Shown: positions 23,960 to 36,254 of the stretch, piece by piece
Layout: the number at the start of each line of letters is the position of its first letter
How positions within the stretch are numbered: the first letter of the stretch is position 1
Assembly (NCBI RefSeq): GCF_017591425.1
Contig: NW_024465885.1
Coordinates: 38,448,501-38,512,500, forward strand
Source: Ochotona curzoniae
Taxonomy: Eukaryota > Chordata > Mammalia > Lagomorpha > Ochotonidae
Direction: 5' to 3'
DNA: 64,000 nt
The notes under the pieces: model-generated
What the model saw: only the letters and a program-made list of their open reading frames with translations
Told to the model about the DNA's origin: nothing
Database searches by the model: none
Made by a program: the position numbers and the translations under genes

Positions 23960-24330
23960 TATTAGACTAAGTTATGATTGCAACTGCCAAATTATCGTGA
24001 TCACCACAAGTTAAAACAACAAATACATTTTGCCTCACAGATTCTATGGTCTCAAAATTCTTGTAAAATTGATTCAGTCCTCTGATTTGGTCCCCCAGCA
24101 CAGCAATCCCGTTATTGGTAAGATTTCATTCCTTATTGTAAGGCCATGTGGAAGAAATCTGCTTGCTGGCTCTCCAGTCAAGGTTGCATTCATTTCCCTG
24201 TAGTTATGCGACCGAGGCACTTGCTGCCTTGATGGTTGTCAGCTGGGAACCAGTTCTCCCTGAGAATGATGCCAGAATGTCTACCCACACCATCTAGGTG
24301 ATGCATTCAGGAACACAGCCCAAACCTCTT
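23960..24330 (-). mobile_element. Ancient LTR-like interspersed repeat
   Basis: The run taaaacaacaaatacatttt, ctcacagattctatggtc, tccctgtagttatgcgaccg and tggttgtcagctgggaacc matches, in order, a widespread old mammalian repeat that I know in this orientation. I believe it belongs to the MaLR or a related LTR group. Family and strand are tentative. Confidence 0.42.
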
Positions 24331-24429
24331 GCCACTTTGATTTCCCTTTCCATCTTGGGGTAATGAAAGACAGTTTTTGATATCGCTGGACCACAATTTG
24401 GTAGGTGGATTTTTATATTGATGGGGCCT

Positions 24430-25080
24430 TATCTTTTTATTGTATTTGTATTTGACAAGGAGAGGAAGGGAGAGAGAAAGAATATCTTATTCACTGGCTC
24501 ATGCGAAAAATGTTTGCAACAGGGCCCGGTGCGATAGCCTAGTGGTTAAAGTCCTTTTTTGGAACATGCCAGAGTCCCAAATGGACATTGGGTCAAGTCC
24601 CAGATGCTCTACTTCCCATCCGTATCCCTGCTTGTGGCATGGGAAAGTAGTTGTAGAATTGTCCATAGCCTTGGGACCTTGCACCCATGTGGGAGACCCA
24701 AAAGAAGTACCCTGTTCCTGGCTTCGGATCAGCTCAGCTCCAGCCATTTCAACTCCTTGGGAGTGAACCAGTGGACAGAAGGTCTTTATATATATTTCAT
24801 CTCTCTGTAAATCTGCCTTTCTAATAAAAAACAAATAAATATTTTAAAAGTGCTTGCAATAGCTGCTGAGGCCAAGTCAGGCCAACCTCAGGAGCATAGA
24901 TCATAAAGCGTGTTTTCTAGAAGGGGCAGAGGGGTCAGACACTTGTTTTCCCACGTGGTGCCTTCAAGGCTGAGCGTTCGCATGGAGCTGGGATGGGAAG
25001 CTGAGCTGGAACTGACAGTACAGGAATAAGGCATCCCAAGCCTCACTTCAACTGCTAAACCAAACACTCATGCCCACCTA
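24430..25080 (-). mobile_element. Old CSINE, minus strand, split by a younger CSINE
   Basis: The left part (24430-24521) holds the reversed tail and ttattcactggctcatg. The right part (24862-25080) carries on with gctgctgaggccaagtcagg, cttgttttcccacgtggtgc, and ggagctgggatgggaagc. Together they follow the order of one reversed CSINE. The plus-strand CSINE at 24522-24850 sits between them. Confidence 0.68.
24522..24850 (+). mobile_element. CSINE inserted inside an older CSINE
   Basis: Head gggcccggtgcgatagccta, body cttgtggcatgggaaagtag, and tail ctttctaataaaaaacaaat. The flanking repeat is tgtttgcaaca (24511-24521) and tgcttgcaata (24851-24861), with two mismatches. The host is the opposite-strand CSINE at 24430-25080. 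Confidence 0.9.
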
Positions 25081-25819
25081 AGAGGTTTCTGACTTCATGG
25101 ATATTCTATTTTTATTTAAATAGCATATGCATACAATCGGCTTTTGTAAATGCATGACAGCTACAGCCATTTTCCTTTAGTGGATGATTTTCTGTTGCAT
25201 CCATCTGTTTCACGGAATAGTTATCTACTGTGTCACTGAAGTTTAGATATGTGACTTCATTTAAATGAAGTCGTTTATTTATATCCCACTATAATAAAAC
25301 TGCTGGGGTGTTACTATTGATGTCCTTATCTGTAAGTTTCTTTAAGACGAAACATAGAAAAGGATCTCTTGAATCATAATAAGCTCATGTAGTTTTGCAG
25401 GGCTATATCACATCAGTTCTCATTGCTGTGTAAGAATAATCTCAAGAGTGTAAATGATTTCCTATTAACCCATGTGATTGGTATATTGCTATTGCTGCTT
25501 TTCAAATTTTCCTATTTATTGGTGATTGAGTCAATTTTATGTGAAGAGATTTAAAAATGAATTGAAAATCTGATTTCTTACCTGGGTGACAAAACACTAG
25601 ATACTGCCACACCTCAGTGTTTTGATTCTCATCACCATTTGTCTCATCAATTCTTTTTTAAGTCTGGTCCATTTTCCAGCTAGTACAATCAAAACACAAC
25701 ATCTTTGTTACATTAACTCAGTCTTTCCAAAGATCCCCCATGCCCTTCCATGATTAAAGTTGGGCTGCAATTGAACACCGTTGTGGCCGTAGCCCACACT
25801 GGTAAGCTCCTGTCCTTTG
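25081..25819. other. No feature seen
   Basis: No gene or repeat recognised. The 84-codon minus-strand frame at 25708-25962 has no family resemblance that I can name and overlaps an L2-like region. Confidence 0.45.
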
Positions 25820-26050
25820 TAAGCCTTACTGTTGTCAATATCCTTTCTCCAGTTCCTTGCACGTTGTCCAGCTGCCTTGCCGGCCTGGAATACTGCTTCC
25901 TCACACGTTTCTTTATCCAGATGCCAGTTTACACTTCCGACATCTTTCACTTTACATCCCATACTTCTTCAGAACTTTCTCTGACTTCACAATTCCTTTA
26001 GCTTCCATTTAAAGTACACTCTACCCGTGTTATTTTTCTGAAAAGTTTCT
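25820..26050 (+). mobile_element. Possible LINE-2 3' fragment
   Basis: The pattern gcctggaatactgcttcctc, then cagaactttctctgacttca, follows the known L2 3' segment in which cctggaatgct precedes a C/T-rich stretch and an aagccttccctgac-like motif. Divergence is high, as expected for L2. Confidence 0.45.
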
Positions 26051-26358
26051 AAAATTTTATTATTATTATTGATGGATCGTTCATGTTTTTATCTTTTCTT
26101 GGACAAAGCTTTTGAAGGAATTGTCTTTATTTTACGAAACCTTGGTAGGATGTACACACCAAAGTTCATGGGTGATGTGACTAAATGAATATACCAAATG
26201 CAAATTTTGAGAGTAATATTATTGCTAAAAGATGCAGCAATTTCTAGTGTTTCTATTTATACCTATCAATCACCTGTGTATTTATCTATTTGCTTATCTA
26301 TAACACAACATTTGTCTTTACATGAAGTAATTAGAGCAAATTAAAAATAATTACCATC

Positions 26359-26682
26359 GGGCCCGGCACCAAAGTCCTTGCCTTGAATGTGCCAGAATCC
26401 CGTATGGGCACCGGTTCTAATCCCGGCAGCCCCGCTTCCCTTCCCATCCAACTCCTTGCTTGTGGCCTGGGAAAGCAGTCAAAGATGGCCCAAAGGCTTG
26501 AGACCCTGCACCCGTGTGGGAGACCCAGAAGATTTCCTGGCTCCTGGCTTCGGATCAGCACAGAACTGGCCTTGTGGTCACTTGAGGAGTGAATCATTGG
26601 ATGGAAGAACTTCCTCTCTGTCCCTCCTCCTCTATATATATCTGACTTTGCAATAAAAATAAATAAATCTTAAAAAAAATAT
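26359..26682 (+). mobile_element. Young CSINE with a short head deletion
   Basis: Close to consensus from cagccccgcttcccttccca to cttgaggagtgaatcattgg, with tail aataaaaataaataaatctt. The head lacks about 20 bp, covering the A-box-like region between ggcac and caaagtccttgcc. A copy lacking this could not be expected to start pol III transcription well. Confidence 0.92.
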
Positions 26683-27559
26683 CATGAGAATACCTTTATC
26701 CCTATTAGAATAACCTTGAAAAAATTAAGTAAATGTGTCTCAGGTATATGGATCTTAATTGAATTAGCTAGCTATTAAAAATGAAATGATTCTAAGCCCT
26801 TTATTTTAGCATGGGTTTTCAGTATTAATAATTAAAATCCAGTCAGCTTGTAATTGAATAAAATCTTCCTGTTAAAAAAAGTCTTTAAATATTTTATATC
26901 CTCATTATATACCAGCATCTCCACTCTTAGAATTATTCAGGGGAGGTCTTACTTTTTGTTAAATATTGTTCTAATGTAATAATTCCATGAATCTCAAGAA
27001 GAATCGTTCACATAGGCACAAGGCAGATCTTAGCTGATTTAATGATTTCCTTAAAGTCTCATGGCTAAAATGATGTAATTTGGCTTGAACTCGAAGCTAT
27101 CTTAAATGAACATCTACATTTTTAAATATTGTGCTGATTTAGGGCCTTTCTTAAGTATTTGCTTGAATCATCACAATTATGGTAGTATTTGAGAACCACT
27201 AGGCACACAGTGCCTTCAACTTTCATGCACAATGTGTTGGTGTGTCAATGTGTACTTTTGTTACGACAGCAAGCCAGAGACAGGAAGTAATGACTGAAAT
27301 GGACAGGGACAGTTATTGAGCAAAGCTTAGTCTGGAAGGATGAGAAGTAAATTGTCCTGGATGCTAGTACAGCTAATATGACAACTATTTGGGGAAAACA
27401 AAATTGAGGTTCATTGTGATAAATCATCAAGGCTAACAGGCAATGTGCAGTTTTGTTTCAAATATGCTTCTTCTATTTCTACAATTAGGCATTTTTAACT
27501 CAAACGTTAAGCTTGGCTCTAGGGAAACCATCTACCGTTGAAGCAAGTATAGGGACGAT
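26683..27559. other. No feature seen
   Basis: AT-rich unique sequence without recognisable content. Confidence 0.5.
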
Positions 27560-27975
27560 GAGATAAAATGATAATTGGAGGCTATGACAGACATAAAAGA
27601 AGTAATCACATCGCATTATGTGACACAGTTTCATGGACTCTGGGATTCCCCGTACCCTCCCCAGACCCTCCCCGGACCCTCCCCGGACCCTCCCCCAACG
27701 GTGGATTTCTCCACCTTGTTGCAGTGTTACAGTTCATATTCAGTCAAGAGTCTTTCATTGCAAGCATATACCAAGCGTAGAGTCCAGCATCTTATTGTCC
27801 AGATAAATTCAACAGGTTCTTGGGGAGATCATCTCTGGTCTGAAGGCAGAGCTGGCAGAATATCATCCCGATCAATTAAAAGCCCCAACATTACATCAAC
27901 AACAATTTACAACATTATGGAATTATTTGACATGATATTGAGTGACCAATATGTTAAAAAATGCAAGTTATAAAG
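27560..27975 (-). mobile_element. LINE-1 3'-end fragment, minus strand
   Basis: The stretch gagtccagcatcttattgtc, then gcagagctggcagaatatca and catcaacaacaatttacaac, parallels 41235-41480 in order, so this is the same L1 3' end reversed. The C-rich part, the complement of the polypurine tract, has become an 11-bp tandem repeat. The 132-codon plus-strand frame crossing it is not a gene. Confidence 0.65.
27650..27693. repeat. 11-bp minisatellite, four units
   Basis: Units are ccgtaccctcc (27650), ccagaccctcc (27661), ccggaccctcc (27672) and ccggaccctcc (27683). The last two are identical. It lies in the C-rich strand of the L1 polypurine tract. Confidence 0.93.
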
Positions 27976-28104
27976 AAAGAGTTAATCAATATTTCTTGCA
28001 TTTACACTGCCTTCAGTTCTGGAGGATGAGATAGGGTGTGATGCAGCTCATATATGAAGTGACTTCAACAATTCACGAATCTTTGAGTTAAAGAAAAATG
28101 TGAT

Positions 28105-28375
28105 TTTTCCATGAACATTTTTTGAGAGAGAGGAAGAGAGACAGAACAGTGATCTTTCATTTACTGGTTCACTTTCCAAAAATGCCCAAGATGGACAAGA
28201 TTGTGCTATAGTAAGGCCAGAGGACAGGAGCAGAATTCCAGTGTCACATGCAGGTGGCAGAAGTTGAATCCCCTGAGCCTTCACTAATTCTTTCCAGGAT
28301 TTACAATAGATAGATAATAAAGTCAGGACTGAGAGACATAGTCTTACTCACTAGGACACACATTCAGCTCTTGAG
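28105..28375 (-). mobile_element. Old CSINE, minus strand
   Basis: Reversed CSINE remnants: agagagaggaagagagacag, tgatctttcatttactggtt, cactttccaaaaatgcccaa, and a much altered head side near 28340-28375. Confidence 0.52.
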
Positions 28376-28407
28376 TACTTTTGAAATCCTCTTGTACATT
28401 ACACTGT

Positions 28408-28409
<2 letters not shown>

Positions 28410-28456
<47 letters not shown>
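28410..28456. repeat. (AC)n microsatellite, about 23 units
   Basis: Uninterrupted AC dinucleotides over 47 bp. A perfect run of this length is likely to vary in length between individuals. Confidence 0.97.
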
Positions 28457-28457
<1 letters not shown>

Positions 28458-29346
28458 AAGCTGCTCTTTTAAATAAACATCTCTTGTCTAATGTATAATA
28501 CCTAATGGCCTTTTCCTACCACTGCCTAGTCTGAATCTTGGCTCTTGCTCAGGCTAAACTAATAATTCACTTCTGGAAGAGTTACATGGTTAAAACAGAA
28601 GGAATCTTGGCCTTTCTTCCTGGTCATTCTCTAATAAGATTCATCTTGTTATTTTGGTTGAAAGGTTTGGGAGTGTATGGAGTTTCTCTTTCATTTAGAT
28701 TTTTCTGTTTTTCTGCAAGATGTGTGCCATGTTCTTAGATTGTTTTAGCCGTGAAAAAATTCTGTTTTGCCAAATTGTGGCCAGTGGTGCAGACATATAC
28801 AAACAATGAAGTGTCCTATCAAACAGCCATGCTAAATATTATATCCATTGTGAATGTGGTTCCAGCCAAGATAAAACTACCATAATGTGTTCTGTCAAAT
28901 GAGCTAGTGATGAATCTCCCTCCAACTGCACAGGGCAAAATTTGCATTAACTCAAAAGTGTTTCTAGTGGTACAAAGCAAGCAAACTTTGAATTGGGTTT
29001 GCATAGTTTTTCAGAAGAGGAAGCTTGATGGTTTATTAAATGTAAAGAATCCCTTACAAATGTGATGCCAGATTCCACCCTACTCTCCTCCATCCCTCGG
29101 TCCCAGAACGTTTTACACTCAGCCTCCCTTTGTAATGGCCAGATTTTTGAATGTGAAAGGCAGAATGTATTCAGACTGACTGACTTGTTTGTTTGACCCA
29201 GAATTCATAGGGCTAGCACATGTGTGCACAAACTGAAGATCACAATTAGTATGCATTTGTTTAAAGTTAAAAAAGAGAATGCATTGTTGGGACATCCTAT
29301 TTATATTGAAGTTAAGAAAAGAACATTCTGAGCTAAAAAAAGATAC
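28457..29346. other. No feature seen
   Basis: Unique sequence; no gene or repeat recognised. Confidence 0.5.
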
Positions 29347-29468
29347 AAAGGAATGAAAGGAGGGAGACAATAAGGAAGTGGGAGGGAGAGAGGAAGAAAA
29401 GGAAGAGGGAAGGCAGAGAGAAAAGGAGATAAGGAGAGGATGCAGGGGAGACGTAGGGAGCAGAGAAG
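29347..29468. repeat. Purine-rich (GGAA/GAGA) low-complexity tract
   Basis: About 120 bp that is almost entirely A and G on the plus strand, with only scattered T or C. Such tracts can adopt triplex structure. No adjoining mobile element was recognised. Confidence 0.9.
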
Positions 29469-30631
29469 TCTTCTGAGACTTTAAGCTTTGGTTAAATGCT
29501 CCATTTAATAGTAGCTAGACTGGCGCCAGACAATAATCATTTTCTTATTTAAAAATGTGTATGTCTATACGCTCTCCACCTGGCGGAGAAAATTGGTCTT
29601 GATGCTAAGAACAAAGGTTAATTAATCAGAGTTCTTATAATAGAAAGATTACACCACTGGGGATTGTGTATACACGATTCAGCTTATCTCCAAAGAAGAT
29701 GTTGGGAAAATCATCTAAATTTTGTAGTCTTTACTATTTATTTATTAAAAAAAAACACCTGTTTGCAAAAATCATGAAAACTATCAATTAGAGGGTATCC
29801 AATATACCCTGAAATTGGCACATTCCTCATGATCTGTGGATATTTCTTCTACTACTTTCTCACTTTCTGTTTGTACGCTCACACATGTTAGGGGATTCTG
29901 AATACATTATATTTACTTCACTTTTCAATGAAGCCTCTACCCCTTCTTTATTTTGTTTTCCTTTCATTTAAAAGTGGAGCACCTGTTTTCCATTTTATGT
30001 CTCATATTTAACATTTCTTTCACATTTTTGCTAGCTAAGTTTTATAGATATTCAACTGTGATTGCTACAACATTCTCCAAATTCAGAAACTTTGATAGTC
30101 CCAATGTGCTTACAGATTTGTAGGCAGGAGAACAGATTGTTTCATGATTCAGGGGGATGCAGTAATTTGTTCTTAATTTATTCATCTTGCAGGTTGTTAA
30201 TGATTGAGCTCAGTAATTGAGGAAAGTTCAACTTTAACTGCATGACTTAACTCTACTAAGAGCATCATAAACATGTTTTACCAGTTTTGTTAGAAATGTT
30301 CTCATAACAGGTCTACATATTCCTAAGAAATTTAAGTAGAATCATTATAACAACCCTCCAAAACATACTTTCCCCATGACATAGCCCCTTCAGCACTTCC
30401 ATATGAACTTGAGTCAATGTTTTCCTTATTTCAAGAGGATATGATGTATAAAATCAGATCACATGTAACTATTAAATATACCTAAAATACAGCAATGCCC
30501 TCATTTTGTGTCTCAGTTTTCGTTTTAGAATTGTTTTGAGTGTGGTGTGATTCTTGAAACTGAAGAAATCAAGGAGAATATATGTAGGCAATTGAAGGAG
30601 AAGTAAGCCATTGTGTAAGAAAACATAATCA
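29469..30631. other. No feature seen
   Basis: AT-rich unique sequence; no gene recognised. Confidence 0.5.
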
Positions 30632-30960
30632 GGACCCAGCATGGTGGCCTAGTGCCAAAATCCTCACCTTGAACAGATTGAGATACTATAGGGGCACCAG
30701 TTCATGTCCCAGCTGCCCCACTTCCCATCCAGCTCCTTGCCTTTGGCCTGGGAAAGCAGTAAAGGACAGTGCAAAGGCTTGTGAGTCTGCACTCAGTTGG
30801 GAGACCCAGAAGAATCTCCTGGCTCCTTGCTTCAGATTGTCTCAGTTCCTGCCATTATCACCATTTGGGGAGTGAACCAGCAGATTCAAGATCTTTCTCT
30901 CTGGCTCTCCTTCTCTCTGTGTATCTTCCTTTCCAATAAAAACAAATAAATCTCTTAAAA
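30632..30960 (+). mobile_element. CSINE, plus strand
   Basis: Full-length, mildly diverged: ggacccagcatggtggccta, cctttggcctgggaaagcag, catttggggagtgaaccagc, and tail ctttccaataaaaacaaata. It is flanked by cataatca at 30624-30631 and 30963-30970. Confidence 0.9.
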
Positions 30961-31559
30961 ATCATAATCAGCAGACTGAAAACAATTTTAGAGGAATGTA
31001 TTGTGCTTGACTGTCTCCTGGCTAGCATGAACATTAAGAATAGGCCTCATGGTTCTGAATTAGCCTAAGATCACTCTTTCTTCATGATCAGCTTATGTTT
31101 TAGCTACCTTTTATGAAAATTTATTTCTACTAGCTTCATACAATTGCTTAACTGAATTTCATATACATGAATATCTTTGGAGATTTCATATATTTTTTAT
31201 AACTATAAAGTATGAAGCCAAGAATAAAAAAGGAAATGCCTGCTTCAAGTATTTATTGTTGCTTCTAGATTTTTAAAATTTCTTAAGTTATTCTTGTTGA
31301 CTAAGTAGTAGTGGAGAATACCACTGAAATACCATTGGTCATTAGGGTCCTTTTGATGTATATGAGTTCCTCATGAATTCGTTTGTTCATTTGAATTCAT
31401 TCAAAACACACATTTAACACTAAGAATTTATAAGACAAGGTCTCAAATTGAGGATAATGAGCTATGTTTAACTTCTTGTTTTATTTTTGGTTTGCTTCCT
31501 CTTTTTTCCTTCCTTCAGTAACTTTTATTTCATTGTTGATGTTTATACCTGCTTGAAGG

Positions 31560-31795
31560 GAACAGGGATGAGAGAAGAGAGTGCCAGAGATGCAGATTTT
31601 GGGTTTGTGGATCCACCTTCCAAACATCATCCACGGGGCTAAGGCTGGGTAAGGCTGAGAACAGGAGTCTGAAACTCCATCGGGGTCTCCAGTGTAACAG
31701 AGGCTCCGACACGTGAGTCCACAGCTTCATCCGTGGCATTCTTTAGTAGGAAACTAGATCAGAAGAAGAATGTCCTAACCATGCCCGGCCATCTA
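31560..31795 (-). mobile_element. Possible old CSINE, minus strand
   Basis: The order ggtctccagtgtaacagagg, ggcattctttagtaggaaac, tagatcagaagaagaatgtc and accatgcccggcc loosely follows a reversed older CSINE. The resemblance is weak. Confidence 0.35.
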
Positions 31796-33629
31796 TCTTT
31801 TCTTATTTTTTCTTTACTTACCTTTCTGTTTTACTTCATTCCTTTCTCCCTCTAGTCAATCTTTCTGAAATGCAAAATGTCTACAAAATATGTTGGTAAC
31901 AAACCTAAGCTTCTATGTAATCTAAGGTTATTGTTGTTGATTTGTAGTTGGAATTAACAGATACCTCAGACAACAAAGCAAAACATGACTTAAATTAAAA
32001 TGAAATTTCTTTTTGAAGATGTGTGTTATAAAAAGTCCACCTTTCAAAAGCACTAAAACTAAATCTGTTCTAACTTATCAGTAATGTCCTAGTTTATACA
32101 CAAATGCTGAATAACATCATTCGTCTTTTCACTCTGTCTTCTACTTGTGCTGGTAACCACCTGTCCATCTCAGGAGGAAAATGATTTTCTTAAGATCCAG
32201 GCCAAATAGCAAATTTTACTCCATGGAATTTCAACACTTATTCATGAAAGACTTAAGTATCCAAAAAACAAAACAATGAAACAAAAACAGTTGAGTATTG
32301 CCATCATTGAGCCTAATGAAGTTGTGTATTATTTTTTTACATGAATCTAAAAAGTCAGTGTGATCAATGGTGTGCCTTACTGTAACTGCTCAACAGGAGT
32401 GTAAGATATCAGCAAAGCTGGCAAAGTGATCTGTACCTTGGGAAAAATGATATTATAAAAATAAAATAAGCTCTTTTAACACGGGAATAGTGAGAGAGTA
32501 TTGTGTGTGTGTGTGTGTGTGTACTGTGAAACTATTTTTGTAAGTCCTCAATTACTTAAGGAAGTTTTAATTGGCAACTGTCATTGATAACATTTTTATG
32601 AATCATAAAATATTTATTTGGGAAGACATTAAATTCTCTGTTCCTACAATCTAATGGTTACTGACAATTTCCATGGAAATTTTGCATATTCTTGGTGAGC
32701 CTGTACATCGTTGCTTTATAGATTGTATTAAGGTCTTTATGTGATTCCAGTTATCTCTTGCAGCTATATAATAAATACATTTATTATTGCTGCACTTAAA
32801 ATTTGAGTTTAGTTGGTTATTTACCCCCGTGTAGAATGTTTAGAGAAGACAACCTTGGCAGTTATGTTTTATAACTCTTGTATTATTTTTTTCTGAAGTT
32901 ACCTCGCCAAGCTGCAGTCAGCTCATTTACTAGTGTTTTTGATTTTTTTTCTTCATTCTATACTGACCCTCTAACAATGAATGTAATGTTAGATAATTTG
33001 CTTTCCAAAGCCTGTTTTTGGATTCCCACTACTTTCAAAATCAAGGCTAAAAATCATGAAAAGCATCCATCGGTTCCTCTGATGTCTTACTTCTCCACTG
33101 TGGACAATCTTCCCTCACTTGATCAGGTGTCTGCCTTCTGGTGACTTCGATAATTACTCAGTTTGGGGCTTCCAATAAGAAATTTCCAGTGCTGTAGTCT
33201 TACCTTCTAGAATTCAAGCTCTATCCATTCTTACATCCCCAACACTATTTTTCAAATTCCTTCTTTCATAATTTTAATTAATATCACTTTACCATATGCA
33301 CACAATTATTTAATGCTACTAGAATATTGCTGTGCAGAGTTGGTGGCTTCCCATATTTATATAAACCACAATATGGGTAATTATTATGACGTGAATTTTG
33401 AAGACATGACTTTATCTAAGTACAAATTTGTTTCCCATTATCAGTAGAGAACTCCTCAACTTTTCAACCCACCACCAATCTGTTCCTTCAAGAAAGGTAT
33501 TAGGTTTCAAGGCATGCATATAATACACACACATGCCCCTAGAGTGTAGGCATTTTTATCTTGTAGAACAGGCTTATACCATGTGCTGTGCTGTGTCCTT
33601 TTGTTCAGATGACAAATTCGCCTCAGCAA
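31796..33629. other. No gene seen; contains a (TG)n repeat
   Basis: AT-rich unique sequence. A (TG)10 microsatellite lies at 32502-32522. The 88-codon frame at 32878-33144 lacks any motif that I recognise. Confidence 0.5.
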
Positions 33630-33945
33630 CTTGGGTGTCAGAGTGACAGAGAAAAAAAGGAAAGACTGAAAGATATAAAGGAAGAGATAAAACACTTTCA
33701 TCATCTGGTTACTCGTATGGTCACGCAGCCTGGGCTGGGTCAGGTCTGTGTCAATCACACCACCAGGGTCTGCCACTTGAATGGCAGTGGTCTGACTGCT
33801 GGGACCATCTCCCATTTCCCCAGGTGCTTGAACAAAGAACTGGGTCAGAAGTGCAGCAGCCAGGATTCAGAGTTGGACTTTGGCATCAGATGCAAATGTG
33901 GCAATCTGAACCACAGCTTCTGCCAGAAATTTTTGAAGTCCTAAA
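33630..33945 (-). mobile_element. Old CSINE, minus strand
   Basis: Reversed and diverged: gtgacagagaaaaaaaggaa, catcatctggttactcgtat, gggaccatctcccatttccc, gaactgggtcagaagtgcag, and a head side with atcagatgcaaatgtggc. A 118-codon plus-strand frame (33588-33944) coincides with it and is not a gene. Confidence 0.56.
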
Positions 33946-35529
33946 GGACTTGAGAAATATTGGTCTTCTAAAACACAGTGGAACTGAGGCATTTAATGAA
34001 AATATGGCCTGTTAGTCACTCAGCGGCCTACCTATTTCAAGTGCCCACTGATTCATTGAATGAACTTATATGTGATATTATTATTCTTCATTGTGCAAAT
34101 TTCTCTTATTTGTGAGTTTCAGCATTGTTTTCTAAATTCAGACTACACTGTGTTAGAGTTTCCAAATCCTGTTGGATTTAACAATAAATCTTGCTAATAA
34201 TCATTTTGGCAGACTTCATACATTCCGGTTCCTGCTGGGCAGTGACTGCAACCTCCACTGCTGTCAAAGGTAACTGAAAGTGGCCAACATGGTTAGCCAA
34301 AATGTAACTTTACTTACCAAACTGCTTTTTCCAGGGAGTCCATCAACTTCTTAAATTTGTCTTCAAGTACGCCTTTACTAGGATATATGGGATGTTTAAA
34401 AGCATCATCGTAATGTAGAGCACCTTGAAAATAGTAAACAAGCTTTCTTGAATGAAACACCCAGGGTGATATAGAGGAATCTCACAGGCATAATGCAACT
34501 ATAGACATTTCAAGATAATAAACAAAATGTTGTCGAATGTATAAAAGAAGGACAGTGAGTCTGTGCTTCGTGAATTCATCTTTGCAGCTGGGCTTTGAAG
34601 AGTCATGTGTGATGGGAGTCCCAGGAAGTGTTGGTGGCTTCTGTGTAGACAGAATCCTGTCATCCTGCGCACACAGGTGACACGTTGTACTCAGTGTGTG
34701 AAAATTCAAACACAGGAACATCCATTATTAATCTAATAAGGCATGGCATTCTCTGTGACTGTAATAGCAATGGTTAATACACATTTAACTAATTATAAGG
34801 AATCAAATTAATCAATCATAATGAATCAGAGGTGGTAATTTTTACACAACTTCAAAATACATTGAGTTCTTATATTCTGTAAGTTTCTAGAATCAGACAG
34901 ACATGTATTATTAACTGGCCTTTTTGGCATTTGAAAAATGTCATTCATTTTGTGGCACAGACATTTTTTGAATCAAAATAACTACAAAAATCCATAACTA
35001 CAGTTCTATTTTCATGCTTTCTTCAAGTATCAGTAAGAATGCATTTCCTATTAGTACTTGCTCTTTAATTCCTTGAGGTCAGTAAACTGTAGACAGAATT
35101 ATCAGACATCAGCATCTGGGAAAGTATTGTATTTGTGTTTTGGATCAGAATTATATAAACGGACAAAAATGTTTTTAAATACTGCATCATCTGCAGTAAT
35201 AAAATTCCTCTGCATCACGTAACAAGAAAGCAACTATTCTTGCAGTGTAAACAATCTGGAGGACAGAATCTACTAGGAGCTAATTTATTTACATTAAGCC
35301 ATGAGTGTTAATCACACTGATCCACACACAAACAAGGATATAGGCAACTGCATTGCAATAGTCATGAGGTCAGGTTACCGAGGAACTGAGGTATAAGTCA
35401 AGAGGAATGTAACCTCTGGCCACAATGATACTGTAGTGGATGCTGTGGCGATGTTGTCCCATTCCGGATGGAAAAATCTCTCCCCCCTATCTACTGGAAG
35501 TGTTATCTGATGAGGGATCTATTTTCTTT
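33946..35529. other. No feature seen
   Basis: No gene or repeat recognised. Confidence 0.5.
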
Positions 35530-35853
35530 AAAAAGAATATTTATTTTATTTTGATTTGAAAGAACTACAGAAAGAAGGAAAGAAAGAGGGGTCTTCCAAA
35601 AGTTGTTTCAGTCTATAGATGGCTATAATGGCTGGAGGTAGGGCAAGCTTGAATCCAGGAGCCAGGCCTCTCCTCCTGACCACCTACTGTGTGGGTGCCA
35701 GGGCTCAAGGACTTGAGTCATCCCTCTCTATTTCCCCAGGCTAAAATCAGGGATTGACTGGAAGTGGAGAAGCTGGGGTATGAACTGGCTCCCACATGGG
35801 ATGCTGGTGCCATGGCAGAAGCTTAGCTTATAATGGCACAGTGCTGGCCTATC
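35530..35853 (-). mobile_element. CSINE, minus strand
   Basis: Reversed, fairly complete: aagaatatttattttatttt tail, gaggggtcttccaaaagttg, aatccaggagccaggcctct, atgaactggctcccacatgg, and head ggcacagtgctggcc. Confidence 0.82.
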
Positions 35854-36124
35854 CTGAAGATTCTCAATTAGGTACTTTCTGGAAATTTCTCTCAGCCTAG
35901 AGCTATGCTTTGCGTCAAGTTAAACCTGCTCTTAGCACTGATTTAGCTCTTGACCAACAAATGCCTGATAGAAACATTACAGGTGGTTAAGGGGCCTTCC
36001 TCCTTTGGCTTGATGAGTGTCATCTCTGAAGGGCCAGTTTATCCTCGGAGTTTGTCTCAAGATCGCTGTGAATGCATCACGGTTCACGTTCACCTCTAGC
36101 CTGACTCTGCTTCCTTGACCTTCT

Positions 36125-36245
36125 AAAAAATATATATTTTATTTGACGTTTCTTCTTTTTAATAGTTTATTTCTCATGATACAGTTCCTAAGGCTCAGGG
36201 ATGTCCCCTTATATCCTCCCCCGCCTGCTCTCCCCACTTGCTCGC
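36125..36245 (-). mobile_element. LINE-1 3'-end fragment, minus strand
   Basis: The sequence tctcatgatacagttcctaa, then ggatgtccccttatatcctc and cccccgcctgctctcccc, matches the reversed terminus and C-rich tract seen at 41075-41145. Only the last 100 bp or so of the element are present. Confidence 0.58.
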
Positions 36246-36254
36246 TTATATCAC

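Noticed and set aside
25708..25962. 84-codon minus-strand frame with a plausible-looking composition
   Set aside because: I recognise no family, and it overlaps an L2-like stretch. A translated search would decide; no match would confirm the rejection.
27575..27973. 132-codon plus-strand open frame
   Set aside because: It is a reading of a reversed L1 3' end and its 11-bp minisatellite.
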